NCBI GenBank assembly: GCA_907164885.2
Contig: OU015496.1
Coordinates: forward strand, 131,878,875 to 131,942,874
From: Dolomedes plantarius
Taxonomy: Eukaryota > Arthropoda > Arachnida > Araneae > Dolomedidae
Direction: 5' to 3'
DNA length: 64,000 nt
The notes under the pieces: generated by a model
Database searches by the model: none
What the model saw: only the letters and a program-made list of their open reading frames with translations
What the model was told of the DNA's origin: nothing
Shown here: positions 33,180 to 47,040 of the stretch, one piece after another
Layout: every line of letters starts with the position of its first letter
Position numbering within the stretch: the first letter of the stretch is position 1
Program-made: the position numbers and the translations under genes

Positions 33180-36020
33180 ATCGTTTAGAGAAGACACGGA
33201 ATATATTTTTCCAGATCAAATTATAAAACTTAAGAACTAAAAATAAATGTTTGTAGATATTTCTTCATTTTAGACTCAGTAAACTTTCGAGTAATTTAGA
33301 GAATCAAATTAAAATATCAAAAGTTTATTTTTTTCAGGTGCAAACTATACAATTTAAGAAATAATAATTATGTGCATCCAGATTTCAAAATTTAAAACTG
33401 AGTAAACAGTCTAGTAATTTAAAGAATCAAATTAAAAAATCAAATTTTTGCCGGGCGCAAACTATAACAAAAATATACAGTATCAAAAAATATATATGTA
33501 TATACATAAAATGTATACATATCTTTCACCATATGAAACTGAGTAAACATTCAAGCAATTTCAAGTGTCTACTTTTAAAAAGAAAATTTTTGCGAAATAA
33601 TTCCGGCCGATTTTGATTTCAATAAATAAATATTATACATTACAAAAATTTGGTTTACTCGTAAAAGCGTTTAGGGGAGAAGATCGTATCCTTAGTAATA
33701 TTGATAACATATTTTTTGAATTTATGCATGGATTTACAGAAATTTAATTGTATGGAAATTTATGCATGGATTTGAAGAAATTTAAATGCTAACACAGCTT
33801 TATGAACAAAGACGATGTTATTAATTAGCATAGGGAAACATTAAATATATAAAGGAAACTAAAAAATTAAACATTACAAATAATTTACCATTACAAAGTG
33901 AGTAAACTTTCGAACCATTTAAAGAATGAAATAAAAAAAAATTAAATATTGTTTTATAATATTTACAAAAAAAATCATACTGATTTTGAATTTAATAAAT
34001 AAATATCATACTTTACATAAATTGTGTTTTTTCTTAAAACCGTTTTGGGGGAAATTGATATTGACAACATATTTCTAAAATTAATCAGTGTTTTACAGCT
34101 ATTTTTTAAAAAATTAAAATCCTCACACACCTTTATAAACAAAGACGAGGCTATTGATTACAATAGGGAAAGTTTTTAAAAATGAAAGAAACTAGAAACT
34201 AAATACAAATCTTTCACCATTACAACCGGAGTAAACTTTTGTGTCATTTAGAGAATCAAATTGAAAAATCAAATATTTTGCATATAATGTTTGAAAAAAA
34301 ATATCGTCTAATTTTGATTTCAATATATAAATACTAAATGTTTCATAAACAGTGTTTTTTAGTAAAAAGCTATTGTAGAAAAATATTTTAGTGATATTAA
34401 AACTTTTTTTTAATTAATGCAGATAATTATAGCTATTTTTGCAACCATGGTAACGGAAAGATATCTTTCCTAACACTGTTCAGTAATCAGATGGTTGTAC
34501 AAAAATAAATATCGTTTATTAAAACCTCAACAAGTAACAATAGAAAAAAAAGTATTTGGAGCACCTACGCGTGCTCAACAAAATGAAGTAATGGAACTGA
34601 AAGCCTTTTACACAAAGCAAAATGAAGTCAAATAGTGCAGGTTACAATTTTGCATAAAGTAATTGGTTGTTGGAATCGAAAATCCTATCTATATTTAATA
34701 GAGTAAACACATTTTCAGCTTGAACATAGAATATCTAGGTAGTCCTACAAAATAATTTAAATCCTGACACACTTTTTGTGTTTTATAAATAAAGACGATG
34801 CTATTAATTACGATATGGTATTTTCAGGAATATAAAGTAAAAAATTGAAAAGTAAATTATGATCATCGGTTTCATAAATAACGATACATTTTATTCCTGA
34901 AAAGATAATTAAATACTTTTAATAGTAATTTCACCATATTTTCTGTTTATAACTGGCATCAGTAAAATGACGACATAAAAAATATTTTACGACGTAAATT
35001 GTGTTTTTTCGTAACAGCGAATCGAGGAAAATATTCTAGCTTTAGTGATTTTTATAATGTATTTTTTAGTGACTTTAAGGAATTACAGATGTATTTGGGA
35101 CAATTTAAATACTGACACAGCTTTATAAATAACGACGATCATGTTAAGTACGATAAGGAAACTTTAAAAAATACAAAGGATAAAACTGAAAAGCAAATTA
35201 ATCTCATCGTTTTCATTTACGTATCAAAACATTTTATTTTCGAAAAGGGAATCGGGTATTTTTTTAATAAGGTGCGCAATGAAAGTAATTTTACTATATT
35301 TTATGACTATAACTGGTTTGGCAAAATGACTTAATAAATAAATAATAATTTTACGTTACATAAATTGTATTTTTTCATAAAAACGCTAGTAGGAAAAGAG
35401 CATAGCTTCAGTGATATTGATAATACATTCATTGAATTAATGCGTTGAATTACATCAGTGTTATATTCAAAGAGGGGATTTAAACAATTTAAATTCTGAC
35501 ACAGTTTATATTCAAAGACGATAATAGTTATTAATTACAATAGAAAAGAAACATTGAAATTGAAAATTAGGATAATCAGTGTTATCTAAATATCAAAACA
35601 TTTTAATAAAAAAAAAGGGGAATTGGATATTTTATAACATGGTTGTGGAAAATAAAAGTCTTTTAACTAGATTTTCTGAATATAACGTGCGGTGGCAAAA
35701 TGGCTGAATAAATAAATTTTTACGTTACATAAAATGTGCAGCTTTAAGGTTAAGTTCATAGATAATATGTTTTTTGAAATAATGCGGTGAATTAGAGTCA
35801 TTTTTGCTGCAATTGAAATCCTGAAATTTATATAATGAAAGACGATATTATTAATTACGACACAGAAACCTAAATAATATAAAGGAAAAGAAATTGAAAA
35901 GAAAATTAGGATCATCGGTTTCATCAAAGTATCAAAACATTTTATTCATAAAAAAATGGAATTGGATATTTTTTAATATGGTGCTGGAAATAAAAGTCAT
36001 TTTACTAGATTTTCTGATTA
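33180..36020. repeat. Tandem array I (~330-bp units)
   Basis: Shared phrases are ACAGCTTTATAAACAAAGAC, AGTAAACTTTCGAGTAATTT, AAATTGTGTTTTTTCGTAAA and AGGATCATCGGTTTCAT. The first recurs near 33790, 34125, 34775, 35115, 35495 and 35822, a spacing of about 325-380 bp, with one unit of double length. The left edge (33287, 33403, 33540) shows a shorter ~120-135-bp subperiod. The double-length unit contains extra non-array DNA at about 34440-34730, including CATGGTAACGGAAAGATATC, possibly a small insertion. No gene. Confidence 0.8.
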
Positions 36021-36480
36021 TAACTTGCTCTGGCAAAAGGAAATTAGGACGTGCTCTTACATAGAAATAGTCATTAAGGAGAGAGTAATGCATATTCCAG
36101 CGTACTCTCTAAATACGCTAAAACCCGTATTCGCGCTCATTCCATTAAAGGACTTAGTAAATAGACTTTTCCCCTTCATCACCCCTCCCCATTCTCTCTC
36201 CCCAGTGTTGCTGACATCCAAGATTGATTTCTTCATCTTATGCAAAATTGCTCCTAAAGTTTATCAGGAACACAAAGAAAGAAAGGGATGGCGCATATTA
36301 AGGACCAAGTAATGAAAAAAAAACCGAAGAGGAAGGAATTATTGGGAAAATAATTCCTTTTTTCACTCTTTTCTACTACATTTTGTAAACAAACGATCTA
36401 TTAGTAGAAGCTCAGGAAAGAAAAAAAGGGAAAATTCTGCGGGAAATGATGGAGAACGACGGAAAAAATTAGAAGGAGAG
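36021..36480. other. Unrecognised segment with a 95-codon open frame
   Basis: This interval between arrays I and J is less A/T-rich (TCACCCCTCCCCATTCTCTC). A frame at 36025-36312 reads through it (VMHIPAYSLNTLKPVFALIP), starting within array I. I recognise no domain, and the opposite strand is also open, so it is not called a gene. Confidence 0.4.
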
Positions 36481-38050
36481 GAAGTGAATCGATGAAGTTT
36501 TCACCACTTTAGTTCTATTTCGAAGTTTTTCCCTCCGTCCTATCTTTGTTGATGACAAAGCGGGCATGACGTGCGTTCAATTACAGACCTGACATCCTGT
36601 GTTCGGTAATAACGAAATGAAATGTCAGTGCTGCCTTTCTTATTTTACGGTAACAATTGGAAAAATTGCCCAATTTCCGTATCGTGTTTTAATATCTGAT
36701 TAGGGAAATTCTTTTATAAAATAGGGACTAAATTAATTTTATTTTAAGAGAGGTATTTATTGCCGAAAATTTTTGCTAACAAAGAAACGCACTTGTATAA
36801 TTTCTATCACAAATATGTCGTTTAGTTTAAATTTTTCACCTCAAAATTAAAGAAATTTTATAGAGAAATCTCAAAAACTAGAAGTCAATCGTTCAAATTA
36901 TTATCTTTTAAGTCCTATTTAGAATGTTTTACTCTATCTTTGTTGATGACAAACATGGCATAAAGTGCGTTCAGTTACAGACCTGACTTCCTTTGTCCTG
37001 TTATAACAAAATGTAATGTCAGTTTTATCCCTCTTATTTACGGGGGCAATTGTAAAAATTGCGTAATTTCCGTATCGTGTGTTAATATGTGATTTGGGAA
37101 TATCTTTTATAAAATAGGAACTAATTTGATTTTCTTTGAAAAAAAGTGTTTATTGCCGAAATTTTTTGGCAACAAACAAGCACATTAATATCATTACTAT
37201 CACAAATCAGTTGTTTAATTTGAATAGTTCTACCAAAAATTAGAGAAATTTTATAGAGAAATCCCAGAAACCGGAAGTCACTCGTTCAAGTTAGTATCGT
37301 TTAAGTCTTATTTCGAATGTTTTTCTCTATCTTTGTTGATGACAAACAAGGCATAAAGTACGTTCAATCACAAAGCTGACATCATTTGTCCTATAATAGC
37401 AAAATGAAATGTCAGTTTTACAAATCTCATTTACGGCAACAATTGGAAAAATTGCATAATTTCCGTATCGTGTGTTAATATGTGATTTGGGAATATCTTT
37501 TATAAAATAGGAACTAATTTAATTTTCTTTGAAAAAAGGTGTTTATTGCCGAAAATTTCTGCCAACAAAGAAATGCACTAATATCATTACTATCACAAAT
37601 CAGTTATTTAACTTGAATTTTTCTACCAAAAATTAGAGAAATTTTATAGAGAAATCCTAGAAACATGAAGTCAATCGTTCAATTTAGTATCGTTTAAGTC
37701 CAATTTCGAATTTTTTTCCTCTGTCTTTGTTGATGACAAAGCGGCAATGGCGTGCGTTCGATTACAGATCTGACATTCTGTGTTCGGTACTCTGTGTTCG
37801 AACAAAATAAAATGTTGATGCTAGCCCTCTTATTTGAGGTAACAATTGGAAAATTTTATAAGATTTGTAAAGCATTTTAATATATATGGAATTTCTATTT
37901 AAACGTGGGGACTTAATATATTTTATTTTTAAAAAATGTTTTTATTGGAGAAAATTTTCGAGAAGGAAAGAAAAGTACTGATATTAATAATATGACGAAT
38001 CAGTCGTTTGATTTTAATTTTCTCCAGAAAAATTCAATTCAAGTTATTTA
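36481..38050. repeat. Tandem array J (393-bp units)
   Basis: TCTTTGTTGATGACAAA occurs at about 36545, 36936, 37329 and 37722, giving spacings of 391, 393 and 393 bp. Units share GAAATGTCAGT, TTTCCGTATCGTGTGTTAAT, GGTGTTTATTGCCGAAAAT and GAAGTCAATCGTTCAAATTA. The regular period and higher similarity (lowest in the outer units) suggest it is one of the younger arrays. No coding capacity. Confidence 0.9.
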
Positions 38051-40019
38051 GGATTTTTACGCTATTGTCTATGTTACCATAAGGTAGAATCTCGTTAACC
38101 AAACATCTTATCATTAATTGCAGAATGCATGAAAAATAATGATTTTACTGTATTTGTATCCAACCTGCTTCCGAACTGGGAATTTTAAAGGACGATCTAT
38201 TCTCTTCATAAAATTCCTATCATGTTACATTATGCAATTCCCTTGCAGCTATATTTATAACGAAATAAATGAAGAAATTACTCCCACGTCTACAATCAAT
38301 CTTACAATGAAGATTCTATTAAATTAATCCTGATTGAGATTAGTTTTACATTATGGCAAATTATAGGTAATTTCGCGTTTTAGGTTTTATAATTTAAATG
38401 CATCGGGGAAAAAAAGTTTTTTTTCTGGAACTTTACAAAAAGGCAATCATTTAAAATGCATATTTATGTAAATTTCCGGTAGATTGCTGCATGTTTTTGC
38501 TGATAAAAACAATAAATGTTGTCTCCAGTTTCTCACATTAGTCAAAAAACCAGCAGTTTAAAGCGAGAAATTACTTTTCTGTACTGTTGTATACATACCT
38601 CCAAATAACCACATTTTATAAATTACGTGTGACTGCAACGCTGCGTTGGGATTTTTTCCTAAAAATGTGTATCAGAACCTTTTTTTTGAGTTAACTCAGT
38701 TCGATGAACAGACATAGAATTTTACGAATTTTATGTGATAGAGTGAAACTGATACGTTGTTTCTCTTAAGATCAACACACAAAATTATTCCAAAACAACT
38801 AGGTCATATAATTTGGTTTTAATATATTAATTTACAGTTCAATTTACGGTAATTCCTGTAATATTATAAATGCAATTATTCAGTTTTTATTTATTATATC
38901 TTGAGACATGTATGGGTATTTAGGTTACCAATATAATTTAGTGTTTCACATTGCATGAGTTTGACAGTGCTTATATTATCTTCACTGTGTGATCGTTTGG
39001 TGCTCTATTTAGCAAACTGAGGGACATGTTTTGTCGAATTCATAAAACGAAATGGAGTCAAAACATTAACCAACAAATAATATATTTTAAATTTATACTG
39101 CAAAATCTACATTCTTTATACATTGTCTAAGGACAAAATGAAGAACCTTTATATAGGATATAGGTTCAATGTTAAGAGGAATGTGATTTACTTTGAGCCC
39201 CTGTAGAATTTTTTTAATTCAGTACTTCAAGACAAATCTTTTATTTTAGAAATTCTTAAAAATTGTCTATTTATTGTTTTTATTGAAAATATTTGTGAAG
39301 TTTGAAGTAAAGAGGTATAATTTATGGCAGAAAATATTTTCATTGATATAAGATAAACAACTTGTTGAGTAAATTTACTCAATTAACTATTTAACAATGA
39401 AGTGCATACTTAGTTATGCTGCAATATTAAAAGATACAACGATTATAAAAATACTAAAGCATCAATTTTGGAACGTTTTACCTTTACTAAGAGTTGTGTA
39501 ATTTAATTTCTTTTGAACCATTAGTGTCTGATAAAATTTACACCTAGTTACTATTTATAATAACTTTATGCATATTTTAACAGAAAAAAACCTTGAAATA
39601 TACGTAGCATTAACGTCATAAATCTCTCGGGATGATGTAAATATCTTATAAATAATTTAATCACTTTACAATTTATTTTTCTTGGATTAAATACCGTTTC
39701 ATTTCCGCTGCAGGCCTAGTATCTTTCACGAGTTCATTATATGTGTTAATGATCTTTAATCTTTAATCTTTTAATCACTTTATGAAAGCAAAAAAAAAAA
39801 AAAAGCCTAAAAGAAACAAATTATTTTATCTCTTTTTTAGGACATGATAGATTGTCCTTCAGGCACACTAAATAGGATGTTATTTATGGACGTTGATTCT
39901 TCTGAGAGATATGCTTAAACATTGATAAAAAAAGGGGAACACATCAAGTTAGATTTATGAAGAATATTTATTTTCAAAAACTTTCGCTGCCATATCGATT
40001 ATAGGAGTTGGTTCATATA
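38051..40019. other. A/T-rich DNA without a recognisable gene
   Basis: I find no array, transposon end or protein similarity. A 62-codon frame at 38139-38327 is unremarkable. A small ATCTTTAATCTTTAATCTTT repeat lies near 39750. Confidence 0.65.
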
Positions 40020-43000
40020 ATAGATCCCCTTAATCTCAAACACCATTAAGACGGACCAATCAGAAACAGCAAAAAAAAGTTATGTCATTATCTCCAGAAA
40101 GAAAATATTATTGCAATAATAATTATAATAATAAAGTAGGATAAAATAAATGTATAATCTTTCAAACTCGTATTTTAAATGCATTACTAGTATAAGGATA
40201 AAAACACCGCGTAAAATTAATAGTAACTGAACATTGATTTTTTTTTTACAAAGGAGTTTAGAGTTGTCAATAAATTGCTTGTAAATGAATTTCAACAACA
40301 TTTTACAAGACAAAACATCATTAGCTTTAAAAAATATAAAGAATCTGATGAAATATCTTGACGGCATATCTTAATGATTTATTATAATACATAAGTTGGG
40401 ATAAAATGTAGGTATGTTTGTTCAAATTTACTTTTTAAACGCATTTCTAGTATAACGATAAAATACTAAATAAAATCAATAATAACTGAGAAAATTTATT
40501 TTTCACAAATGAATTCAGAGCTTCCAATAAATTGCCTGTAAAAGAATTTCAACAAAATTTTATAAGGAAAAACATCATTAGCTCTCAAGAAAAATTTAAT
40601 CTGATGCAATATTTTTAATGTATATCTAAGTAATATATAATTTCTAATTCGTATACAGTAAGTATAATTGTTTATATTAGATTTTTTGAACGCATGACTA
40701 GTATAAAGATAAAAAACTAAATTAAATGATAATAACTGAGCAGAATTATATTTTTTCTAATGAGTTAAGCCTTCTTAATTAATTGTTTGTAAGAGAACTT
40801 TAACAAAATTTTAGAAGGAAAAACATAATTAGCTCTCAAGAAAACTTGAATCTCATGCAATATTTTTATGGCATATCTAACTAATATATAATTACAAATC
40901 GGTATACAGTAAGTATAATTGTTCAAATTAATTTTTTTAAACGTATTACTAGTATAAAGATAAAAAAAAATAAATTAAATGATAGTAACTGAGCATTATT
41001 TTTTTACTGATGAGTTAAGCCTTCTTAATTAATTGCTTGTAAGAGAACTTCAACAAAATCTTATAAGGAAATGCATAATTAGCTCTCAAGAAAAACTGAA
41101 TCTGATGCAATATTTTTATGACATATCTAACTAATATATAATTACAAATTTGTATACGGTAAGCATAATTGTTCATGTTCATTTTTTAAACGCATTACTA
41201 GTATAAAGATAACAAAAATTAAATTATAGTAAGTGAGCAAAATTATTTTTTACTAATGCGTTAAGCCTTCTTAATTAATTGCTTGTAAGATAACTTAACA
41301 AAATATTTCAAGAAAAAACATTAACAGCTTGAAAAAATTAAATAAATCTGATGAGTTTATCTTGGTGGCATTTAACTGCTTTATTATAATATATTGGGAT
41401 AAAATAAATGTATATTTGTTAAATCTCATTGTTTATTGTATCGCTAGTACAAGGATTAAAAATTAAATAAAAATCAATAATAACTGAACAAGCTTGTTTT
41501 TCATAAACGAGTTCAGATTTGTCAATACAAGTAATTTTTTTACAATTACTTGTAAGAGAATGTCAGCAAAATTTTACAAGAGAAAATATTAAAAGTTTTA
41601 AGAATAAAAGAAACCTCATAAGCTATCTTTCCGGCATATCTAATTGATTTATTATTATAAATTGTAGTAAAATGAATGTATATTTGTTCAGACTCATTTT
41701 TTAAATACATTACTAGTACAGGGATAAAGCATTAAATAACTTAAATAGTAACTGAAGAAACTCAATATTTACAAATGTATTCAGACTTATTTCTAAGTGG
41801 CTTGCAAAGGAATTTCAACAAAATATTAAAGGAAAAAACATCAATAGCTTTAAAGAATGAAAGAAACCTGATGAGTTAACTTTGCGGGATATCTATTTGA
41901 TTTATTACTATAAATTGGGGTAAAATGAATGTATATTTGTTCAGACTAATTTTTTAAATACATTACTAGTACAGGGATAAAGCATTAAATAACGTAAATA
42001 GTAACTGATCAAGCTCATTATTTACAAATGTATTTAGACTTATTTCTAAATGGCTTGTAAATGAATTAATAAAATTTTATATGGAAAATCATCAATAGAT
42101 TTAAAGAATGAAAGAAACCTGATGAGTTATCTCAGCGGGATTTATCTCATTTATAGAAATAAAGTTGTATAGAATTAAATGCTATATTTTTTCCAATTCG
42201 TTTTTTTAATACATTACTAGTATGAGGATAACATAAATATATTAAATTAACAGTATTTAAGCAAAATAATTTTTCACACATGAGTTCAGAGTTGTTATTA
42301 AATTTCTTGTAAGAGAATTTCAACAAAAGTTACAAGGAAAAAACATCCTTAGCTCTAAAGAATAAAATGAATCTGAGGAGATATCTTAATGGCATGTGTA
42401 ACGAATTTATGATAATAAACTGGGATAAAATAAATATATTCGTGTTTAAGCTTATTTTTTTAATGCATTACTAGTACAAGGATAAAAAAATAAATAAAAT
42501 CAGTAGTAACGGAATAAAATTATTTTTAACAAATGTGTTTAGATTTGTTAATATAGAGCTTGTTAAAGAATTTCAACAAAATTTTCCAAGAAATATCATC
42601 AGTAGCTTTGAAGAAGGAAAGAAACCTGATGAGATATATTGGAGGTATATCCATCTGATTTATAACAATAAATTGGGATGTGATTTATAACAATAAATTG
42701 GGATGATATAAATGTATAGTTATGAGAATTTATTTTGTTGTGAATTACTATTATTAGGATTGAAAATTAAATAAAATTTAATGTAACTGGGCTAAATTAT
42801 TTTTTACATATTAGTTAAAATTTGTTAATAAAGTACTTGTAAGAGAATTTCAACAAAGTTTTACAAGAAAAATATCATTAACTTTAAAGAATAAAAACAA
42901 CAGGATCAGATGTCTTGGTGTCAAATCTAACTGATTAATTATAATAAACTGAGATAAAAATGTATATTTGTTCATACTCATTTTTTAATTGCATTAGTAG

Positions 43001-43190
43001 TTTAAGGATAAAGCATTAAATGAAATTAATTGTAACTGAGCTAAATTATTTTATACAAATTAGTTTAGATTTGTCAATAACTTGCTTGAAAATAATTTCA
43101 TCAAAGTTTTACAAGAAAAAACATCATTAGCTTTAAAGAATGGAACGAATCTATCTTGACGGCATATCTCATTGATTTACAGCTTGTTAA
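40020..43190. repeat. Tandem array K (~255-bp units, about 12 copies)
   Basis: The phrase GCATTACTAGTATAAGGATA or a variant occurs near 40183, 40442, 40692, 40944, 41194, 41443, 41708, 41962, 42213, 42468, 42748 and 42995. Other shared phrases are GCTTGTAAGAGAATTTCAAC, AAAATTTTACAAGGAAAAAC, ATCATTAGCTTTAAAGAA and ACGGCATATCTAACTGATTT. This is the longest uninterrupted array in the window. The unit includes A/T-rich open frames (such as 40080-40367), but they are not conserved between units. Confidence 0.92.
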
Positions 43191-43632
43191 GGAAACAGCA
43201 TGGCATAAAAAATGCTTTAAAAAACAAAGTAACAAAACTCCGTATTAAAAATTTAGAAGATGCTGAGACACTATAGACACAATTTGCTAACAAGCACAGT
43301 TGAAACTGGCAACTTTGTTCTTGAATATTTTGAAAGATAAGTGAGTGGTAATCATATATGCGAACACTTTTAGGAGACTGTTTTAATACATTCTAGAGAA
43401 ACAGTACTGTTTCTTTTTGAAACAATTTTGTTTTGAATCATAATACAAAGCGTGTCATAAATTAGCTGTCAAAATAAAGCAAATTAAGAAAAAAAGTGAA
43501 TTTGACTAATAAATTATGCATTGCATTCATAGATATAGCATGAAAATACCCTGTTTCACTTAGTTACAGGATGCAACAATAGTTCATTTATACAGGGATG
43601 TATAGAAACATTACTAGAAAGACTACCTCTTA
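43191..43632. other. A/T-rich DNA without a recognisable gene
   Basis: Unique-looking sequence between array K and a minisatellite. No coding signal. Confidence 0.65.
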
Positions 43633-43667
43633 TATATACATCTCCAGCACACCAGACAGTCTTGACA

Positions 43668-43704
<37 letters not shown>

Positions 43705-43925
43705 TGTGTGGGTGTGTGGGTGTGGGTGTGGGTGTGTGTGGGTGGGTGTGTGGGTGGGTGTGTCTGTGTGTGTGTATATATCTTCAGCGTAACCTGGGAG
43801 TCTTGGTTACAAATATATACATCCTCATCGTACCCGGCAATATTGAATACAAGTGTATAGATCCTCAGCGTGCCCAGCAGTCTTGAAAAAAATACATACA
43901 ACCTCAGTGTACTCAGCAACCTATG
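43633..43925. repeat. ~41-bp minisatellite interrupted by a TA/TG microsatellite
   Basis: Units of the form TATATACATCCTCAGCGTAC then CCAGCAGTCTTGAATACAAG occur about five times (starting near 43633, 43776, 43815, 43857 and 43896) with substitutions. A TA tract (43674-43700) and a TG/GTGG tract (43702-43775) separate the first from the rest. Open frames on both strands here (43598-43919) are made of repeat. Confidence 0.85.
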
Positions 43926-45474
<1,549 letters not shown>

Positions 45475-46022
45475 TCTTGTGGAACCAATTACAACAATTA
45501 TATATTTAGCTGTTAATAAATGAAACTGTAACAAGAATTTTTGTTACTTTAATACTAATACAGTTGTAATAGAAGTTATACCGTGTTTGAAACTTTGATT
45601 TAACCTTAAATGTAAAAGAAATAACTGAATTAATTGTTTCTTCATTTCCCCCAGTACAAAAACAATTACAACAATTATATGTTTATCTACGAATAAATGA
45701 AGGTGTTATAAAACATTTCCCTTCTTTAAAACTTATACAACTGTAACAGAGATCATATTGTGTTTCAAACTTTATTTTTAACTTAAATGTAAAAGAATTA
45801 ACAATTATGTTTTGATTTCTCACAATAGTAAACAATTATACCAATTATATATTTAGGAAGAAATAAAGGAATCTGTTAAAAGAAAAATTCTACTTTAATG
45901 TTTATACAAGTGTAACAAAATTCTTACTGAGTTCAAAACTTTGTTTCCGCTTTAAATGTAAAGAAAAATGTAACATAAATTGCATCTTGATTTCCACCGT
46001 TTCTAACCTATTTATACCAGTT
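45475..46022. repeat. Tandem array L, left part (~185-bp units)
   Basis: ACAATTACAACAATTATATA followed by a TTAGC/TTATC-type stretch recurs near 45485, 45665 and 45835. Units also share AAACTTTG..TTTAAATGTAAAAGAA. The array ends with ACCAGTT, where the Gypsy element begins, and resumes at 50358 with AGTTATATATTTAG. The two halves rejoin as one unit when the element is removed. Confidence 0.8.
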
Positions 46023-46183
46023 TGTTTTATATGTGTTTTAACTATGTTTTGTATATTTTAAATATGTTTTAACTGTTAACTGTTTTATGTTTCTTAACTG
46101 TGTCTGTATCTCGTAACTGTACTATATAAGCTGTCCTGTAACTGTAATAGTGGCTCTGTTAATAAAAGCACTTATATAAAGCA
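46023..46183 (+). repeat. 5' LTR of the decayed Gypsy element
   Basis: It starts TGTTTTATATG and ends CTTATATAAAGCA. It contains a good TATA box (ACTATATAAG, about 46119-46128) and a polyadenylation signal AATAAA (about 46160) in the order expected for U3, R and U5. The 3' copy differs by about 15 bp of indels in the TTTTAAC-rich region. Confidence 0.9.
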
Positions 46184-46201
46184 TGGCGTAGTCAAGTCGA
46201 A
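46184..46201 (+). other. Probable primer-binding site
   Basis: TGGCGTAGTCAAGTCGAA directly follows the 5' LTR. TGG immediately after the LTR is the standard form for a tRNA primer site. The tRNA is not identified. Confidence 0.55.
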
Positions 46202-46232
46202 CCGCTAAGCGAGTAAAGGTAGAAAAGGATTT

Positions 46233-47040
46233 ATGACTTTCGGAATTTGGAGGCATCTTTAAAAGCTCCCAAACCACTTTGCCTTAACGGAAATGTGGCT
46301 GAAGAATGGCGTAAATTCCGTCAGAACTTTGAAATATTTATAAAAGCTGGTGGCCATGCAGAAAAAGCAGATGATGTACGAGTAGCTATTCTACTAAATT
46401 GTGTGGGTGACGATGCAGTGGAATTGTATAACACATTCCCATTGACAGAAGCAGAACGAGGTGATTTCAAAAAGGTTTTAAAAGCCTTTGAACTATATGC
46501 TAATCCTCGTCGGAATGTTGTGGTGGAGCGATATATTTTTAATTCCCGCCAACAAGAGGAAAACTAACGTTTCGATGATTTTGTGACGGACTTGCGTAAG
46601 CTCGTCAAACACTGTGAATATGGCGACCAAACCGAAAGTGTTTTACGTGACCGTATCGTGCTTGGAACAGTGGATAAAACACTTCAAGAAAGGCTTCTGC
46701 GTGAACATAAATTAGATTTAGATAAAACTATTGAAATGTGTCAAGCTTCGGAATTGAGTAAACGGCAGTCTGAAATTCTACAAAGAAAGGCGACTGATGT
46801 TGATGTTGTGGCGCCTTGCCGAGATACGAAAGTACAGCTGACCAAACGAAACCGAAGGTCTAATTGCCGGCGTCAGTTTTCGAGAAGGAATGTTCAGTAA
46901 AAAGAAACTAACTACATCGAATCAGACTAGTGTGTATTTATGTAAAAAATGCAATCGTGAATATAAAAAAGCTCAATGTCCTGCTTTTGGAACACAGTGT
47001 AATAAGTGTGGAAAATTTAATCATTTTGCAGTTGGGTGTC
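46233..47040 (+). pseudogene. Gag pseudogene with CCHC zinc knuckles
   Basis: The ATG at 46233 is out of frame with the body, which opens at about 46244 after a likely one-base indel. The Gag core shows NGNVAEEWRKFRQNFEIFIK and LLNCVGDDAVELYNTF. It hits a TAA at 46565, continues in the same frame to 46900 (FVTDLRKLVKHCEYG), then shifts frame near 46890. The second zinc knuckle CNKCGKFNHFAVGC fits C-x2-C-x4-H-x4-C. In the first knuckle (CKKCNREYKKAQC) the His is replaced by Tyr. Gag proteins form the cytoplasmic particle and bind RNA. At least one stop and two frameshifts make this copy inactive. Confidence 0.88.

Noticed and set aside
36025..36312. Candidate host exon in the gap between arrays I and J
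   Set aside because: Both strands are open, it starts inside array I, and no domain or convincing splice pair was seen. Kept only as an unrecognised segment.
40080..40367. 95-codon minus-strand frame
   Set aside because: Lies in one unit of array K and is closed in the other units.
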